Source: HRBIN30 sp964534275 (GTDB lineage Bacteria; Desulfobacterota; Binatia; HRBIN30). Taken from it: a DNA stretch of 64,000 nucleotides. This document shows positions 33,593 through 41,667 of this stretch, one piece after another. How positions within the stretch are numbered: the stretch's first letter is position 1; the number at the start of each line of letters is the position of its first letter. Both the position numbers and the translations under genes were made by a program. The stretch spans positions 1 through 64,000 of the forward strand of contig CAZHQG010000002.1 in the NCBI GenBank assembly GCA_964534275.1. Reading direction: 5' to 3'. The notes under the pieces were generated by a model. The model was not told where the DNA came from. It saw only the letters and a program-made list of their open reading frames with translations, and did no database searches.

Positions 33593-35412
33593 CGCATGCC
33601 GGCGATCAAATAGGAGCGGATGCCGCAATGTCGGCTCCGGTGCGAGAAAGCGGCTTGCCCGAAAGGGGAGGTGTTGGCTCGCCTCCCCCGCGACGCAAAC
33701 GGCTCGAGCTGGTGGGCGCTCTTGTTTTGGTGACCGTCCTGTGGTGGCCCGCGGCATGTTGGCGCTTAGGGGCTGCGCCGTTTTACACGAAAGGTGAGCC
33801 CCGTGAGGCTTTAGTTGTGTGGGAGATGGTCCACGGACGAGGATGGATCCTGCCGCGACGGAACGGCACGGAGATTCCGTCGAAACCGCCCATGTTCCAT
33901 TGGCTTGGGGCCATGGTGGCAAAGATGGCAGGGACGCTTGACGAAGGCACCGTACGCGTCCCGTCCGCGGTAGCGTCGTTACTAGGGCTTTATGGAGTGG
34001 TCCTGGCCGGAGCGCGATGGTGGTCGGTCCGAGCTGGCTTGTTTGCGGCCTTGGTCTTGTCCACGTCGTTCGAGTGGGCGAGGGCCGCCACGAACGCGCG
34101 GGTGGATATGGTTTTGACCCTTGGCCTCGAGGCGGCCTTCCTGAGTTTGTTCTTCTTCTGGCAAACTCGGCGCCGTGCCTGGCTCTTGCCGCTCTACGGT
34201 GGCATTGCTTTGGCCGTTTTGGCCAAAGGGCCGGTCGGGCTTGCGCTGCCCGCAATTGCCGGCTCGATCCTCATGCTTCTCACGTTTCGAACCGAAGCGT
34301 GGCGTGCCCGCCGATGGCGGGAGATTGTCGATTGGTCGGCGATCCGCTCCTTTTCACTTGTGCGTGGGCTCTTGTTCGTAGCCCTGGTGGCGGGCGCCTG
34401 GTATGTGTTGGCGCTTGCCGAAGGGGGATGGGCGTTCTTTCGCAAGCAAATTTTGGCTGAGAACGTGTTTACGTTTGTGGACGATCCCGACTGGGGCGGC
34501 GGGCACCGGCACGGGCTCTTGTATCTCCCCTCCCAGTGGTTTTTGGGGTCGTTGCCCTGGTCGCTTTTATGGCCACTGGTCGCCGCCGACTTGTGGGGGC
34601 GCCGGCACCAACTGAGGCGCTGGGATGCCGCGGTGCTGTTGCTGGTTTGGATCGGGGTCGTGTTCGTGTTTTACGAGTTTGCAGCGAGCAAACGTGGCGT
34701 GTACCTGTTGGCGCTCTACCCAGCAGTTGCCTTGCTGTGCGGCTGGTTCTGGTCGAGGGTGTCTGAAGGCGAAGGAGAAATTCCGGACTGGTATCGCGTG
34801 GCGATTCGGTACGCTGCGCTCGTGGTCTCGATAGCGATGACGTTGGCGCTTGCGCTTGTGTGGGTGTTGTCCTTCGAGCCGCCGGTTGCGCTCTTGGTGC
34901 CGGAACGATGGGAGGCTGAAGGGCTCCCTGTTGCCGTTGCCGTGGCGAAGCATTTGGCCAATGGAATCGCGGCATTGGCGATCGCCTCGTGCGCGCTGCT
35001 CTGGTTTTGGACTGCTCGCTCCTGTCAGACCCGCTCGGCGTCGCGCACCCTGGGTGCGTTGTTCCTGGCCTCGTGGCTTTCGGTGGTGGTGGGGCGTGCG
35101 GTCGTCTTGCCAGCGTATGCTGAGGCAGTGACGCTTCGTCCCTGGATGCAAGCGGCTCGAGTAGTGACCGCCGGTGCGCCGGTTTACTTTTTCCGAACCT
35201 TTGACTACCAGGCGGTCTACTATTTTGGTGGCCATATCCCTTCGGTAAGCGAGGGAAACTTCCCCTCGGAGCAAAAATTCCTGTTGGTCGACCGGCGGAC
35301 TTGGGAGCGCGGCGACCACGGACTCGAGCAGGCGTACGAAGAGGTACCATTGCAGGGCACTGCTTCGACGATTCCGCAGCGGCTCGTACTGTTACGCCGA
35401 AAGGCGGAATGA
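33589..35412 (+). CDS. Second ArnT-like GT39 membrane glycosyltransferase
   Basis: A GT39 protein of about 607 residues overlapping the previous gene by 4 bp (GTGA); ATG 33628 is an alternative start. After the first helix (LVGALVLVTVLWWPAACWRLG) comes APFYTKGEPREALVVWEMVHGRGWILPRRNGTEIPSKPPMFHWL. This is the catalytic first loop, but with GEPREA where ArnT has PDEARY, so the acidic residue is kept as Glu. Many hydrophobic segments follow, ending in a soluble domain (about 510-607). The different loop suggests a second donor or acceptor, possibly served by the aminotransferase and GT2 that follow. Confidence 0.8.
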   Translation: MTHAGDQIGADAAMSAPVRESGLPERGGVGSPPPRRKRLELVGALVLVTVLWWPAACWRLGAAPFYTKGEPREALVVWEMVHGRGWILPRRNGTEIPSKPPMFHWLGAMVAKMAGTLDEGTVRVPSAVASLLGLYGVVLAGARWWSVRAGLFAALVLSTSFEWARAATNARVDMVLTLGLEAAFLSLFFFWQTRRRAWLLPLYGGIALAVLAKGPVGLALPAIAGSILMLLTFRTEAWRARRWREIVDWSAIRSFSLVRGLLFVALVAGAWYVLALAEGGWAFFRKQILAENVFTFVDDPDWGGGHRHGLLYLPSQWFLGSLPWSLLWPLVAADLWGRRHQLRRWDAAVLLLVWIGVVFVFYEFAASKRGVYLLALYPAVALLCGWFWSRVSEGEGEIPDWYRVAIRYAALVVSIAMTLALALVWVLSFEPPVALLVPERWEAEGLPVAVAVAKHLANGIAALAIASCALLWFWTARSCQTRSASRTLGALFLASWLSVVVGRAVVLPAYAEAVTLRPWMQAARVVTAGAPVYFFRTFDYQAVYYFGGHIPSVSEGNFPSEQKFLLVDRRTWERGDHGLEQAYEEVPLQGTASTIPQRLVLLRRKAE

Positions 35413-35461
35413 TCGAGTGGCAAGGGGTTGCATGGCTGCGCGTGGAGGAGGTGTGTACTTG

Positions 35462-36583
35462 ATGAGCGCGAATATTCGAGTTCCGCTGCTGGATCTCAAG
35501 CGGGAGTACCAAGCCATCCGGGAGGAGATTCAGGCCGCCTGGGCAAGCGTGCTGGAAAAAATGCATCTCCTCAAAGGGGAAAACGTGACGGCCTTCGAAC
35601 GCGAGATTGCCCAGTTGGTCGGCACGGAGCACGCCGTGGGGGTCGCCTCCGGAACCGACGCATTGCTGCTGAGCGTTCGTGCTTTGGAGATCGGGGCGAA
35701 CGACGAGGTGGTATTGCACGCAAACGCGTTCGTGGCCGCCTTGGAGGCGGTGCTGCACGCGGGAGCCAAACCCGTGCTCGTCGATGCTGCAGAGGGCGAT
35801 TTTGGTCCGGACCTCGAACAGATTCGGCGCGCAATCACCCCGAGAACAAAGGCAGTCATAGCCGTTCATCTGTACGGTTATCCTTTGCCCCTCGAGCCCC
35901 TTGTGGATCTATGCGCCCAGCAGGGCATCTCGCTCATCGAGGATTGCTCTCATGCCCACGGGGCGCGGCGTGATGGACGTCACGTAGGGAGTTTCGGTCG
36001 AGTGGGCTGCTTTAGTGCAGGGGTGGTGAAAAACTTGGGGGCCTACGGTGATGCTGGGTTTCTCACCACCAACGATGCCTCGCTGGCGGCGAAAGTGCGG
36101 TTGCTCCAGGCCCACGGTCAGGCGCGCAAGAACGACCACCAACTTTACGGGTTCAATAGCCGCTTGGACGAACTGCAGGCGGCGGTGTTGCGCGTGAAGC
36201 TACGGTACCTCGAGGAGCGCAACGCCCGCCGTCGTGCCATCGCGAACTACTATCGCGAACAGTTTGCCGCGCTTCCCGTGATCGTCCCAGCAGAACCCAA
36301 GGACACAGTGGCGGCTTACCACCAATTCGTGATCCGAACGAAGAAGCGAGATGCACTCCAGGCCTATCTCAAAGATGCTGGGATTGAGACGGGCGTACAC
36401 TACCCGGTGCCGCTGCACCTGCAGCCCGCCTGGACACGACAAGGCCTTGGCAGCTACTCGTTCCCCCGAGCGGAGCAGTATGCAGCAGAGTTGTTGTCGT
36501 TGCCGGTGTTCCCAGATTTGACGGACGCCGAGGTGGAGTACGTCGCGCGAAGTGTCCAGCGGTTTTTTCAGCAGCAACGATGA
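35462..36583 (+). CDS. DegT/DnrJ/EryC1/StrS sugar aminotransferase
   Basis: A 373-residue PLP enzyme. VPLLDLKREYQAIREEI opens the family. GVASGTDALLLSVRAL is the PLP phosphate site and IEDCSHAHGARRDGRHVGSFGRVGCFS leads to AGVVKNLGAYGDAGFLTTND. The Lys of VVKNLGAYGD is the Schiff-base residue. The NLGAYGDAG context is that of aminotransferases acting on 3-keto sugars rather than ArnB-like 4-keto enzymes, though that is not proof. GAGGAGG precedes the ATG at 35462. It overlaps the next GT2 by 4 bp. It may supply the amino group in the Arn pathway or build a different amino sugar with the Gfo/Idh/MocA protein. Confidence 0.88.
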   Translation: MSANIRVPLLDLKREYQAIREEIQAAWASVLEKMHLLKGENVTAFEREIAQLVGTEHAVGVASGTDALLLSVRALEIGANDEVVLHANAFVAALEAVLHAGAKPVLVDAAEGDFGPDLEQIRRAITPRTKAVIAVHLYGYPLPLEPLVDLCAQQGISLIEDCSHAHGARRDGRHVGSFGRVGCFSAGVVKNLGAYGDAGFLTTNDASLAAKVRLLQAHGQARKNDHQLYGFNSRLDELQAAVLRVKLRYLEERNARRRAIANYYREQFAALPVIVPAEPKDTVAAYHQFVIRTKKRDALQAYLKDAGIETGVHYPVPLHLQPAWTRQGLGSYSFPRAEQYAAELLSLPVFPDLTDAEVEYVARSVQRFFQQQR

Positions 36584-37533
36584 AAGCACCTCAAGTACCT
36601 GAAATTTCCGTGGTCGTCCCGGTGTACAACGAGCGAGGGAATGCAGGGCCTCTCGCTCGAGAAATCGATAGCGTGTTACGCCGCTTCGGGATGGAGTACG
36701 AGATTTTGTTCATCAACGATGGCAGCACCGACGGCACGTTGGAGGAACTTCAAGAAACGTTGGCTGACGTGCCGCGTTTGCGCATCCTGGACCTGGACGG
36801 CAACTTTGGCGAGGCGGCTGCCCTCACGGCGGGCTTTCAAGCAGCGCGGGGCCGCATCGTGATGACTCTCGATGGCGACGGCCAAAACGATCCGGCTGAG
36901 CTGCGGAAACTTTGGGAGCGGTTTGTGGAAGGATACAAGGTGGTTTCTGGTTGGCGCCAGCAAAGGAAGGAGGGCTTTTGGCTTCGAGTGCTCCCGTCCC
37001 GTGTAGCGAATTGGTTGATTGCGCGCGTGACGCGGGTGCCGCTGCACGACAATGGTTGCGGGTTGAAAATTTACCGAGCAGAAGTTGCCAAGCGCCTGCA
37101 ACTGCCGAGGGGCTTTAACCGCTTTCTCCCAGCGATTTTGGGGGTTCGCGCCGAGGAGGTGGCGGAAGTGCCCGTGCGTGACCGTAGTCGCCAGCACGGA
37201 ACTTCGCATTATGGATTCAGCCGCACGTTCGTGGTCATGAGGGACTTGTTGGCTATGCCGTTCTTGCTCAGCCACCCGAAGCTGTTCGAGCCTGTGTGGC
37301 TAGCGGTTGTGCTCGTGGCTGGGGCCGTGTCGCTAGCGCTTTTGGCCAGCGCGCGCTGGGGTGCGACAGCGGTAGCTTTGGCGTTTGCCACGGTCGCCTC
37401 GTCGATTTGGTGGAACCTTCGCAGGTTTAACCGGGCGCAACGTGAGGGGGTGTTCCGTGTGCGACGCGAGTTCACGCGTCTCGGCGCGGCTATGCTGGGG
37501 GAGCGCCCTCGGCAACGGGTGGGAGAACGGTAG
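36580..37533 (+). CDS. ArnC/DPM-like polyprenyl-phosphate glycosyltransferase (GT2)
   Basis: A 317-residue GT2 enzyme, second in this operon. ISVVVPVYNERGNAGPLAREI, FINDGSTDGTLEEL and RIVMTLDGDGQNDPAELRKLW give the GT-A fold and metal site. DLLAMPFLLSHPKLFEP leads into two membrane helices (LAVVLVAGAVSLALLASARWG, TAVALAFATVASSIWW). It probably loads a second sugar onto the polyprenyl carrier for the second GT39 protein. It starts inside the aminotransferase stop and ends one base into the next gene. Confidence 0.82.
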   Translation: MKAPQVPEISVVVPVYNERGNAGPLAREIDSVLRRFGMEYEILFINDGSTDGTLEELQETLADVPRLRILDLDGNFGEAAALTAGFQAARGRIVMTLDGDGQNDPAELRKLWERFVEGYKVVSGWRQQRKEGFWLRVLPSRVANWLIARVTRVPLHDNGCGLKIYRAEVAKRLQLPRGFNRFLPAILGVRAEEVAEVPVRDRSRQHGTSHYGFSRTFVVMRDLLAMPFLLSHPKLFEPVWLAVVLVAGAVSLALLASARWGATAVALAFATVASSIWWNLRRFNRAQREGVFRVRREFTRLGAAMLGERPRQRVGER

Positions 37534-38501
37534 TGGAGCGGTTGCGCTTAGGCTTGGTTGGGGCGGGTTACTGGGGAAGAAATCTCGTGCGCGTCTTTGG
37601 TGGGCACCCCCAGGTGGAGTTGTGCGCAATCGCAGATCCTGACGAGTCGGCAGCCAACGCCGCGGGGGCAGGGCTCCCGATTGTTCGTGACGTCGAGCAG
37701 CTTCTGGATGAGTTCGATCCGGATGCCGTTGCCATCGTGACTCCGCCGTCCACGCACTACGACTTAGCTCGTATTGCGTTGGCGGCAGGAAAGCATTGTT
37801 GGGTGGAAAAGCCGTTGGCGTTACGTGCGCGAGAAGCTGGCGAGTTGGTCGAACTTGCCGAACGGAATCGCTGCCAGCTCTTTGTCGACGAAACGTTTTT
37901 GTACGATCCGCTCGTTCGCACGGCTCGCGAGTGGATTCATGGAGGCCGCCTGGGAGAAGTTTACCATCTTTCCTTCCAACGCTTAGGGCAGGGGCGCATC
38001 CGCCGCGACTCCAACGTTTGGTGGAATTCCGCACCGCACGACCTTTCCATTTTTTGTTACTGGATCGAATCTCCCGTGCGGCGTGTGCAGGTACAGAGCT
38101 TCAGTTACTTGCAAACGAACATTGCGGATGTCGCGATCGGAACGTTGGAGACAGCAAGTGGGGTCTCTGCCCACATCTATCTGAGTTGGATGGCGCCACA
38201 AAAGGTTGCCACGGCAACCGTGGTAGGCAGCCGCGGGATGCTGGTGTTCGAAGGCCGCTTCGGTAAGCGCAAGCTGGAATTTTACGAGTTCCAGGTGGCG
38301 AACCCCGCGAACGTGCGAGGCAACGTGGTTCCAGTCGAACGGTTTGAATGCACAGAAACAGTGAACGGCGGGAGCGAAGAGCCTTTGGCACTGGCAGTGA
38401 ACGCCTTTGTCGACGCGATTCTGAACGGCTCGCTCCCTCCGAGCGCCGGGGTGTTTTCCAAGCGAGTCGTTGAAATCCTGGAAGCTGGTTTGCCGTACTA
38501 A
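37533..38501 (+). CDS. Gfo/Idh/MocA-family sugar dehydrogenase
   Basis: A 322-residue oxidoreductase. RLGLVGAGYWGRNLVRVF is the NAD(P) site. AIVTPPSTHYDLARIALAAGKHCWVEKPLAL holds the EKP motif, and DETFLYDP with NSAPHDLSIFCYW supply residues of the sugar site. Enzymes of this group oxidise C3 of nucleotide-linked sugars ahead of a DegT aminotransferase in 3-amino-sugar pathways (WlbA/WlbE type). That pairing, three genes upstream in the same operon, suggests such a role. GTG shares one base with the GT2 stop (TAGTG). Confidence 0.82.
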   Translation: MERLRLGLVGAGYWGRNLVRVFGGHPQVELCAIADPDESAANAAGAGLPIVRDVEQLLDEFDPDAVAIVTPPSTHYDLARIALAAGKHCWVEKPLALRAREAGELVELAERNRCQLFVDETFLYDPLVRTAREWIHGGRLGEVYHLSFQRLGQGRIRRDSNVWWNSAPHDLSIFCYWIESPVRRVQVQSFSYLQTNIADVAIGTLETASGVSAHIYLSWMAPQKVATATVVGSRGMLVFEGRFGKRKLEFYEFQVANPANVRGNVVPVERFECTETVNGGSEEPLALAVNAFVDAILNGSLPPSAGVFSKRVVEILEAGLPY

Positions 38502-38711
38502 CAGGTTCGCCCGACCCACGGCGCACGCAAGGATGAGAAGGTACCCAAGGGCAGAGGGGGTCTTGGCTCGAGCTCAATCAGCTGTTGCCGCGCATTGGAG
38601 CTTCAGTCGGATAACAGCCGAAGGACTTTTTGAGTTGGGCACGTCATGGCGACCTCCGCTATTTTGTCGCTGCAACCGGAACGGCTTCATGATAACTTGG
38701 CGTCCGTAGCT

Positions 38712-39113
38712 ATGGCGAAAATCCTGGTGGTCGAAGACGATCCCGACATCATGCGCATCATGATCCACACCCTGCGTGCCGCGGGGCACGTGGTCGTGCC
38801 CGCATATGGCGGGGAAGATGCGCTGCGAAAGGTGAAACAACACCGGCCGGATCTTGTGTTGACCGACCTGGCGATGCCCAAAATGACCGGCGTGGAAGTC
38901 ATCGAACAAATTAAGAAAGACGCGGAAACCAAGCACATCCCGTGCGTCGCCGTCACTGCTCACCTGTGGGAATTTCTGGCGCAATCCGCGGGTGACGCAG
39001 GTTGCGAGGGCTACCTCGGGAAACCATTTACGAATCGCCAGTTGGTGGAGTTCGTGAATAAACACCTCGCAGGCTCGGAAACCGCCGATGCTGCTGGGGG
39101 GAAAGCTCGGTAA
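38712..39113 (+). CDS. Stand-alone response-regulator receiver protein
   Basis: A 133-residue CheY-like receiver with no output domain. The acidic pair is in VVEDDPD, the phospho-acceptor is Asp52 in VLTDLAMP, the switch Thr is in VTAH and the Lys is Lys104 in YLGKPF. Such proteins act through protein contacts in relays or motility control. No kinase is adjacent. The frame extends to 38646, but homology starts at the ATG at 38712. The neighbours are the sugar operon upstream and, about 1 kb on, the pilin genes, so a link to pili is possible but unproven. Confidence 0.88.
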   Translation: MAKILVVEDDPDIMRIMIHTLRAAGHVVVPAYGGEDALRKVKQHRPDLVLTDLAMPKMTGVEVIEQIKKDAETKHIPCVAVTAHLWEFLAQSAGDAGCEGYLGKPFTNRQLVEFVNKHLAGSETADAAGGKAR

Positions 39114-39839
39114 CAGGCTGCCCGGCAGCGAGAGCCTGGTCTTTGCCTGCCTGAGGGGACGTTGAGGAGATTCGTGCGTCCAAGGCTTGGCCGGACGCAA
39201 ACATTCGCGACCCAGCCGGTTTCCACGGCTTCGGCCGCTTGCCCGACCCGCCGATACACCTGGCCAGAGTTCCGGGGGATCGTTGGCACGCTTCGCCGCC
39301 ACGCTCGAACCGCGGCAAAACGGAGCCCGAATGCCACACGTGCCCGCGGCCCGGCACGTCGCCTTGGGATGTTCTGCCTCGTGGCGACGGTGACGGGGCC
39401 GGACCTATCGTGCAAAGAATGGAGACCGCAAACGACGTTTTTGCAGGAGCGACGGTCAGGCCTTCGGTAAACGCGGGCACCGGCCCGTCTCGATCCGTGT
39501 TCCGGGCGACCTTTTGTCCAAGCCTGTTTTCCTGAGGCGGCGTGACGGTGTCCCCGGAGTGCTCGCGCAACAACCTGCGGCCTTTCCCAGTCAGCGAGGC
39601 TTGGGTGGTTGCCGCTCTGTTTCGCTGCGGTTCGGCTCGACGCGCCTTGTCCCCGCCGGATGCTTTGTCGGTTGCTTTGCCTGCCGAACGAAGTGGGGGT
39701 GCCGTAAATTGTCAGACCGTGGCATTGTTGTCGCTCCGAACCCCGACCCGTCAAGTTTTTGAACGACAGAGCTTGTTTCCTCAGGGGCGGCCTCGCGGCT
39801 TAGGACACGAAAACGTTGCGCACCGTCTTGACCCCGTGT
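39114..39839. other. Long intergenic region upstream of the pilin genes
   Basis: About 725 bp between the receiver gene and the candidate pilin promoter. Frames of up to about 250 codons are open on the minus strand but are Arg/Pro/Ser-rich with no recognisable domain. GATTCGTGCGTCCAAGG near 39170 looks like a shortened core-word repeat. Nothing else is supportable. Confidence 0.4.
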
Positions 39840-39856
39840 TGGCACGGGTGCTGCTT
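39840..39856 (+). promoter_or_regulatory. Candidate sigma-54 promoter for the first pilin gene
   Basis: TGGCACGGGTGCTGCTT fits the -24/-12 consensus TGGCAC-N5-TTGCW with one mismatch (C for T) and keeps the invariant GG and GC ten bases apart. Transcription would start near 39869, about 220 bases before the pilin ATG. PilR/sigma-54 control of pilin genes is established in Pseudomonas, Myxococcus and Geobacter; its use here is inference. Confidence 0.55.
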
Positions 39857-39868
39857 AGCTCTGGCGCA

Positions 39869-40091
39869 CAAGTTCGAACCTGAAAAGGCGCGAGAAAGCG
39901 AGGCGAGGGACAATGCAGCGAGCACATGCACCACCGTAAGAAAGAGCGAACGCGGGAGAGGCACGCGCGGCCGGTTCCACACTTCTTCGGCAACGGACCG
40001 CGCGAGGACAAAAACGTAAAAGGTAGGTTGAAAAGAAGGCGGCGAGACCGCCGCCGAGGAAACACAACAGAGAAACAAAAAGGAGAGAACG
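39869..40091 (+). promoter_or_regulatory. Long structured 5-prime leader of the first pilin gene
   Basis: The predicted leader holds a possible long-range pairing CGCGCGG (about 39967) with CCGCGCG (about 39999), then hairpin GGCGGC-GAGACC-GCCGCC (about 40037-40054). The last 60 or so bases before the ATG contain almost no T and are purine-rich, ending in AAAAAGGAGAGAACG, a strong ribosome site. This suits a highly translated, stable pilin mRNA. The second pilin gene lacks this leader. Confidence 0.4.
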
Positions 40092-40463
40092 ATGAAGGCA
40101 ATTCGGAACAGCAAGGGTTTCACGTTGATCGAGCTACTCGTGGTGGTAGCGATTATCGGGATTTTGGCAGCGATTGCGATTCCGCAGTTTGCGGCGTACC
40201 GTCAGCGGGGCTTTGACTCGCGGGCGCAGTCCGATCTGCGCAATGCGGCTACTGCAGAGGAAGCCAACTACGCGCAGAACCAAGTGTATGTCAGCTGCAC
40301 TGATGCCGCATGCAATACCTCGTTGCCGGGGTTCAAACTCTCGAATGGTGTGAGCATCGCAATGACCGCCGCCACGCAGAGTTTCACTGGCACTTCCACA
40401 CACAGCTTGGGCACGGGTAAGACCTGGAGCTACGACTCGGCAGCCGGCGGCATTACGAACTAA
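40092..40463 (+). CDS. pilA: Type IV pilin (major pilin-like), copy 1
   Basis: A 123-residue prepilin. The short basic leader MKAIRNSKG ends at the cleavage Gly. The mature protein begins FTLIELLVVVAIIGILAAIA with Phe1 and the Glu5 needed for assembly, then a long N-terminal helix. The globular part is small (about 85 residues) with two cysteines (VSCTDAACN) likely forming a disulfide, and a Gly/Thr/Ser-rich end. It resembles the short pilins of deltaproteobacteria. No pilus assembly genes are nearby. A terminator follows. Its mature sequence is identical to copy 2. Confidence 0.92.
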   Translation: MKAIRNSKGFTLIELLVVVAIIGILAAIAIPQFAAYRQRGFDSRAQSDLRNAATAEEANYAQNQVYVSCTDAACNTSLPGFKLSNGVSIAMTAATQSFTGTSTHSLGTGKTWSYDSAAGGITN

Positions 40464-40526
40464 TCCGCGGCCAACCGCTCAGCGTGAAGCGAACTGGGGC
40501 CGAGGCCTTTTAGCCTCGGCCCCAGT
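40108..40526 (+). repeat. 419-bp direct repeat, copy 1 (pilin body plus terminator)
   Basis: From ACAGCAAGGG in the prepilin leader through the terminator stem, this segment matches 40881-41299 at a constant offset of 773 bases. I found no difference on line-by-line comparison. The flanking DNA, including the leader codons and ribosome site, differs. Confidence 0.9.
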
Positions 40527-40531
40527 TTTTT
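40492..40531 (+). terminator. Rho-independent terminator after pilin copy 1
   Basis: AACTGGGGCCGAGGC pairs with GCCTCGGCCCCAGTT around the loop CTTTTA, giving a 15-bp stem followed by a run of T. It lies 29 bases past the stop codon. Confidence 0.92.
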
Positions 40532-40861
40532 GGTTTGGTGGGGGTGATCGATTGCGTGGGACGTCTCCGATGGGATCTTAGGCAGATTTTGTGTGTCCGC
40601 GTTAAAGAACAGTCGTGGGGCAGCAGTTCGCTGGCAGATTGAGACTTTGCGTTTGCGCTCCGGATGGAAGTGGTACGCATTGTGCAGCTGCTGACACATA
40701 GTGTCCACCACATCCAAATCGGGGCCGTTTGGCGGCTTTTTCGGAGGGTCTAAATGTTGATCAAAATTATACTGCCACAAGCCCACGCTCCCCCGGCCTC
40801 ACCCGAGGCACAGCAAACGTCGGTCGCAGGTGCAAAAACCAAAAGTTCAAGGAGAGAGACA
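40527..40861. other. Spacer between the two pilin genes
   Basis: About 335 bp unlike the leader of copy 1. It has one core-like TTGTGTGTCC near 40589 and a strong ribosome site (AAGGAGAGAGAC) just before the second ATG. GGGGGTGATCGATTGC near 40542 keeps a -12-like GC but a poor -24 element. No clear promoter was identified. Confidence 0.4.
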
Positions 40862-41236
40862 ATGATCAAACCGGTTCAGGACAGCAAGGGTTTCACGTTG
40901 ATCGAGCTACTCGTGGTGGTAGCGATTATCGGGATTTTGGCAGCGATTGCGATTCCGCAGTTTGCGGCGTACCGTCAGCGGGGCTTTGACTCGCGGGCGC
41001 AGTCCGATCTGCGCAATGCGGCTACTGCAGAGGAAGCCAACTACGCGCAGAACCAAGTGTATGTCAGCTGCACTGATGCCGCATGCAATACCTCGTTGCC
41101 GGGGTTCAAACTCTCGAATGGTGTGAGCATCGCAATGACCGCCGCCACGCAGAGTTTCACTGGCACTTCCACACACAGCTTGGGCACGGGTAAGACCTGG
41201 AGCTACGACTCGGCAGCCGGCGGCATTACGAACTAA
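40862..41236 (+). CDS. pilA: Type IV pilin, copy 2
   Basis: A 124-residue prepilin with leader MIKPVQDSKG and the same mature sequence as copy 1 (FTLIELLVVVAIIGILAAIA onward). Only the leader peptide and the upstream region differ, so any functional difference lies in expression or processing and not in the filament subunit. The absence of even synonymous differences in the body implies very recent duplication or continuing gene conversion. The longer frame opening at 40754 has no support before the ATG at 40862. Confidence 0.92.
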   Translation: MIKPVQDSKGFTLIELLVVVAIIGILAAIAIPQFAAYRQRGFDSRAQSDLRNAATAEEANYAQNQVYVSCTDAACNTSLPGFKLSNGVSIAMTAATQSFTGTSTHSLGTGKTWSYDSAAGGITN

Positions 41237-41299
41237 TCCGCGGCCAACCGCTCAGCGTGAAGCGAACTGGGGCCGAGGCCTTTTAGCCTCGGCCCCAGT
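40881..41299 (+). repeat. 419-bp direct repeat, copy 2 (pilin body plus terminator)
   Basis: Second copy of the segment at 40108-40526, offset by 773 bases and identical as far as I could compare by eye. Confidence 0.9.
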
Positions 41300-41307
41300 C
41301 GTTTTTT
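41266..41307 (+). terminator. Rho-independent terminator after pilin copy 2
   Basis: The stem is the same as after copy 1 (ACTGGGGCCGAGGC with GCCTCGGCCCCAGT). The T-run is interrupted by CG directly after the stem because the duplication ends there, and a fresh run of six T follows. Confidence 0.88.
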
Positions 41308-41312
41308 GAATG

Positions 41313-41364
41313 AAAGATTTGGACAGCGGAAAGATTTGGAGGAAAGATTTGGACACGCACGAAC
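41313..41364. repeat. Core-word repeat, cluster G
   Basis: One plus-oriented core GGACACGCACGA (41351-41362) is preceded by three iterations of GAAAGATTTGGA (41313-41352), one of which carries a shortened GGACAG. The word GAAAGATTT is specific to this locus. The cluster starts right after the pilin terminator. Confidence 0.7.
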
Positions 41365-41667
41365 CTTCGGCCTGGAAAAAACTTTGGCGCGGGAAATTCG
41401 GTGAACCGTCGGGGGCGAACAAAAATCGTAAGCCGGCGACGCCAACTTGGGAACACCCAGGCTCATCGGTCTCATTGTCCGAGGATGCGTACCAGGGCCG
41501 AGAGGCGGTGCGGCTGAACGCCCGTGTTCCGTGAGCCCGGGGCCAAGCTCGCGGTGGTTGCTCCGCAAGCCTGAGCACGGTGCTTGGCACGGTTAATGGC
41601 TCGCGGCGGTCCTCCGTGAGTCTCCAACTGGTTGTATCGCCCGAAGAGAACCATTAACTAGGGCGCC

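Noticed and set aside
39011..39754. Long minus-strand open frames upstream of the pilin genes
   Set aside because: Composition is Arg/Pro/Ser/Gly-rich, there is no recognisable domain, and the frame partly overlaps the receiver gene; typical chance frames in GC-rich DNA.
40542..40560. Second sigma-54 promoter before pilin copy 2
   Set aside because: GGGGGTGATCGATTGC keeps a -12-like TTGC, but the -24 part does not have TGGCAC at the required distance.
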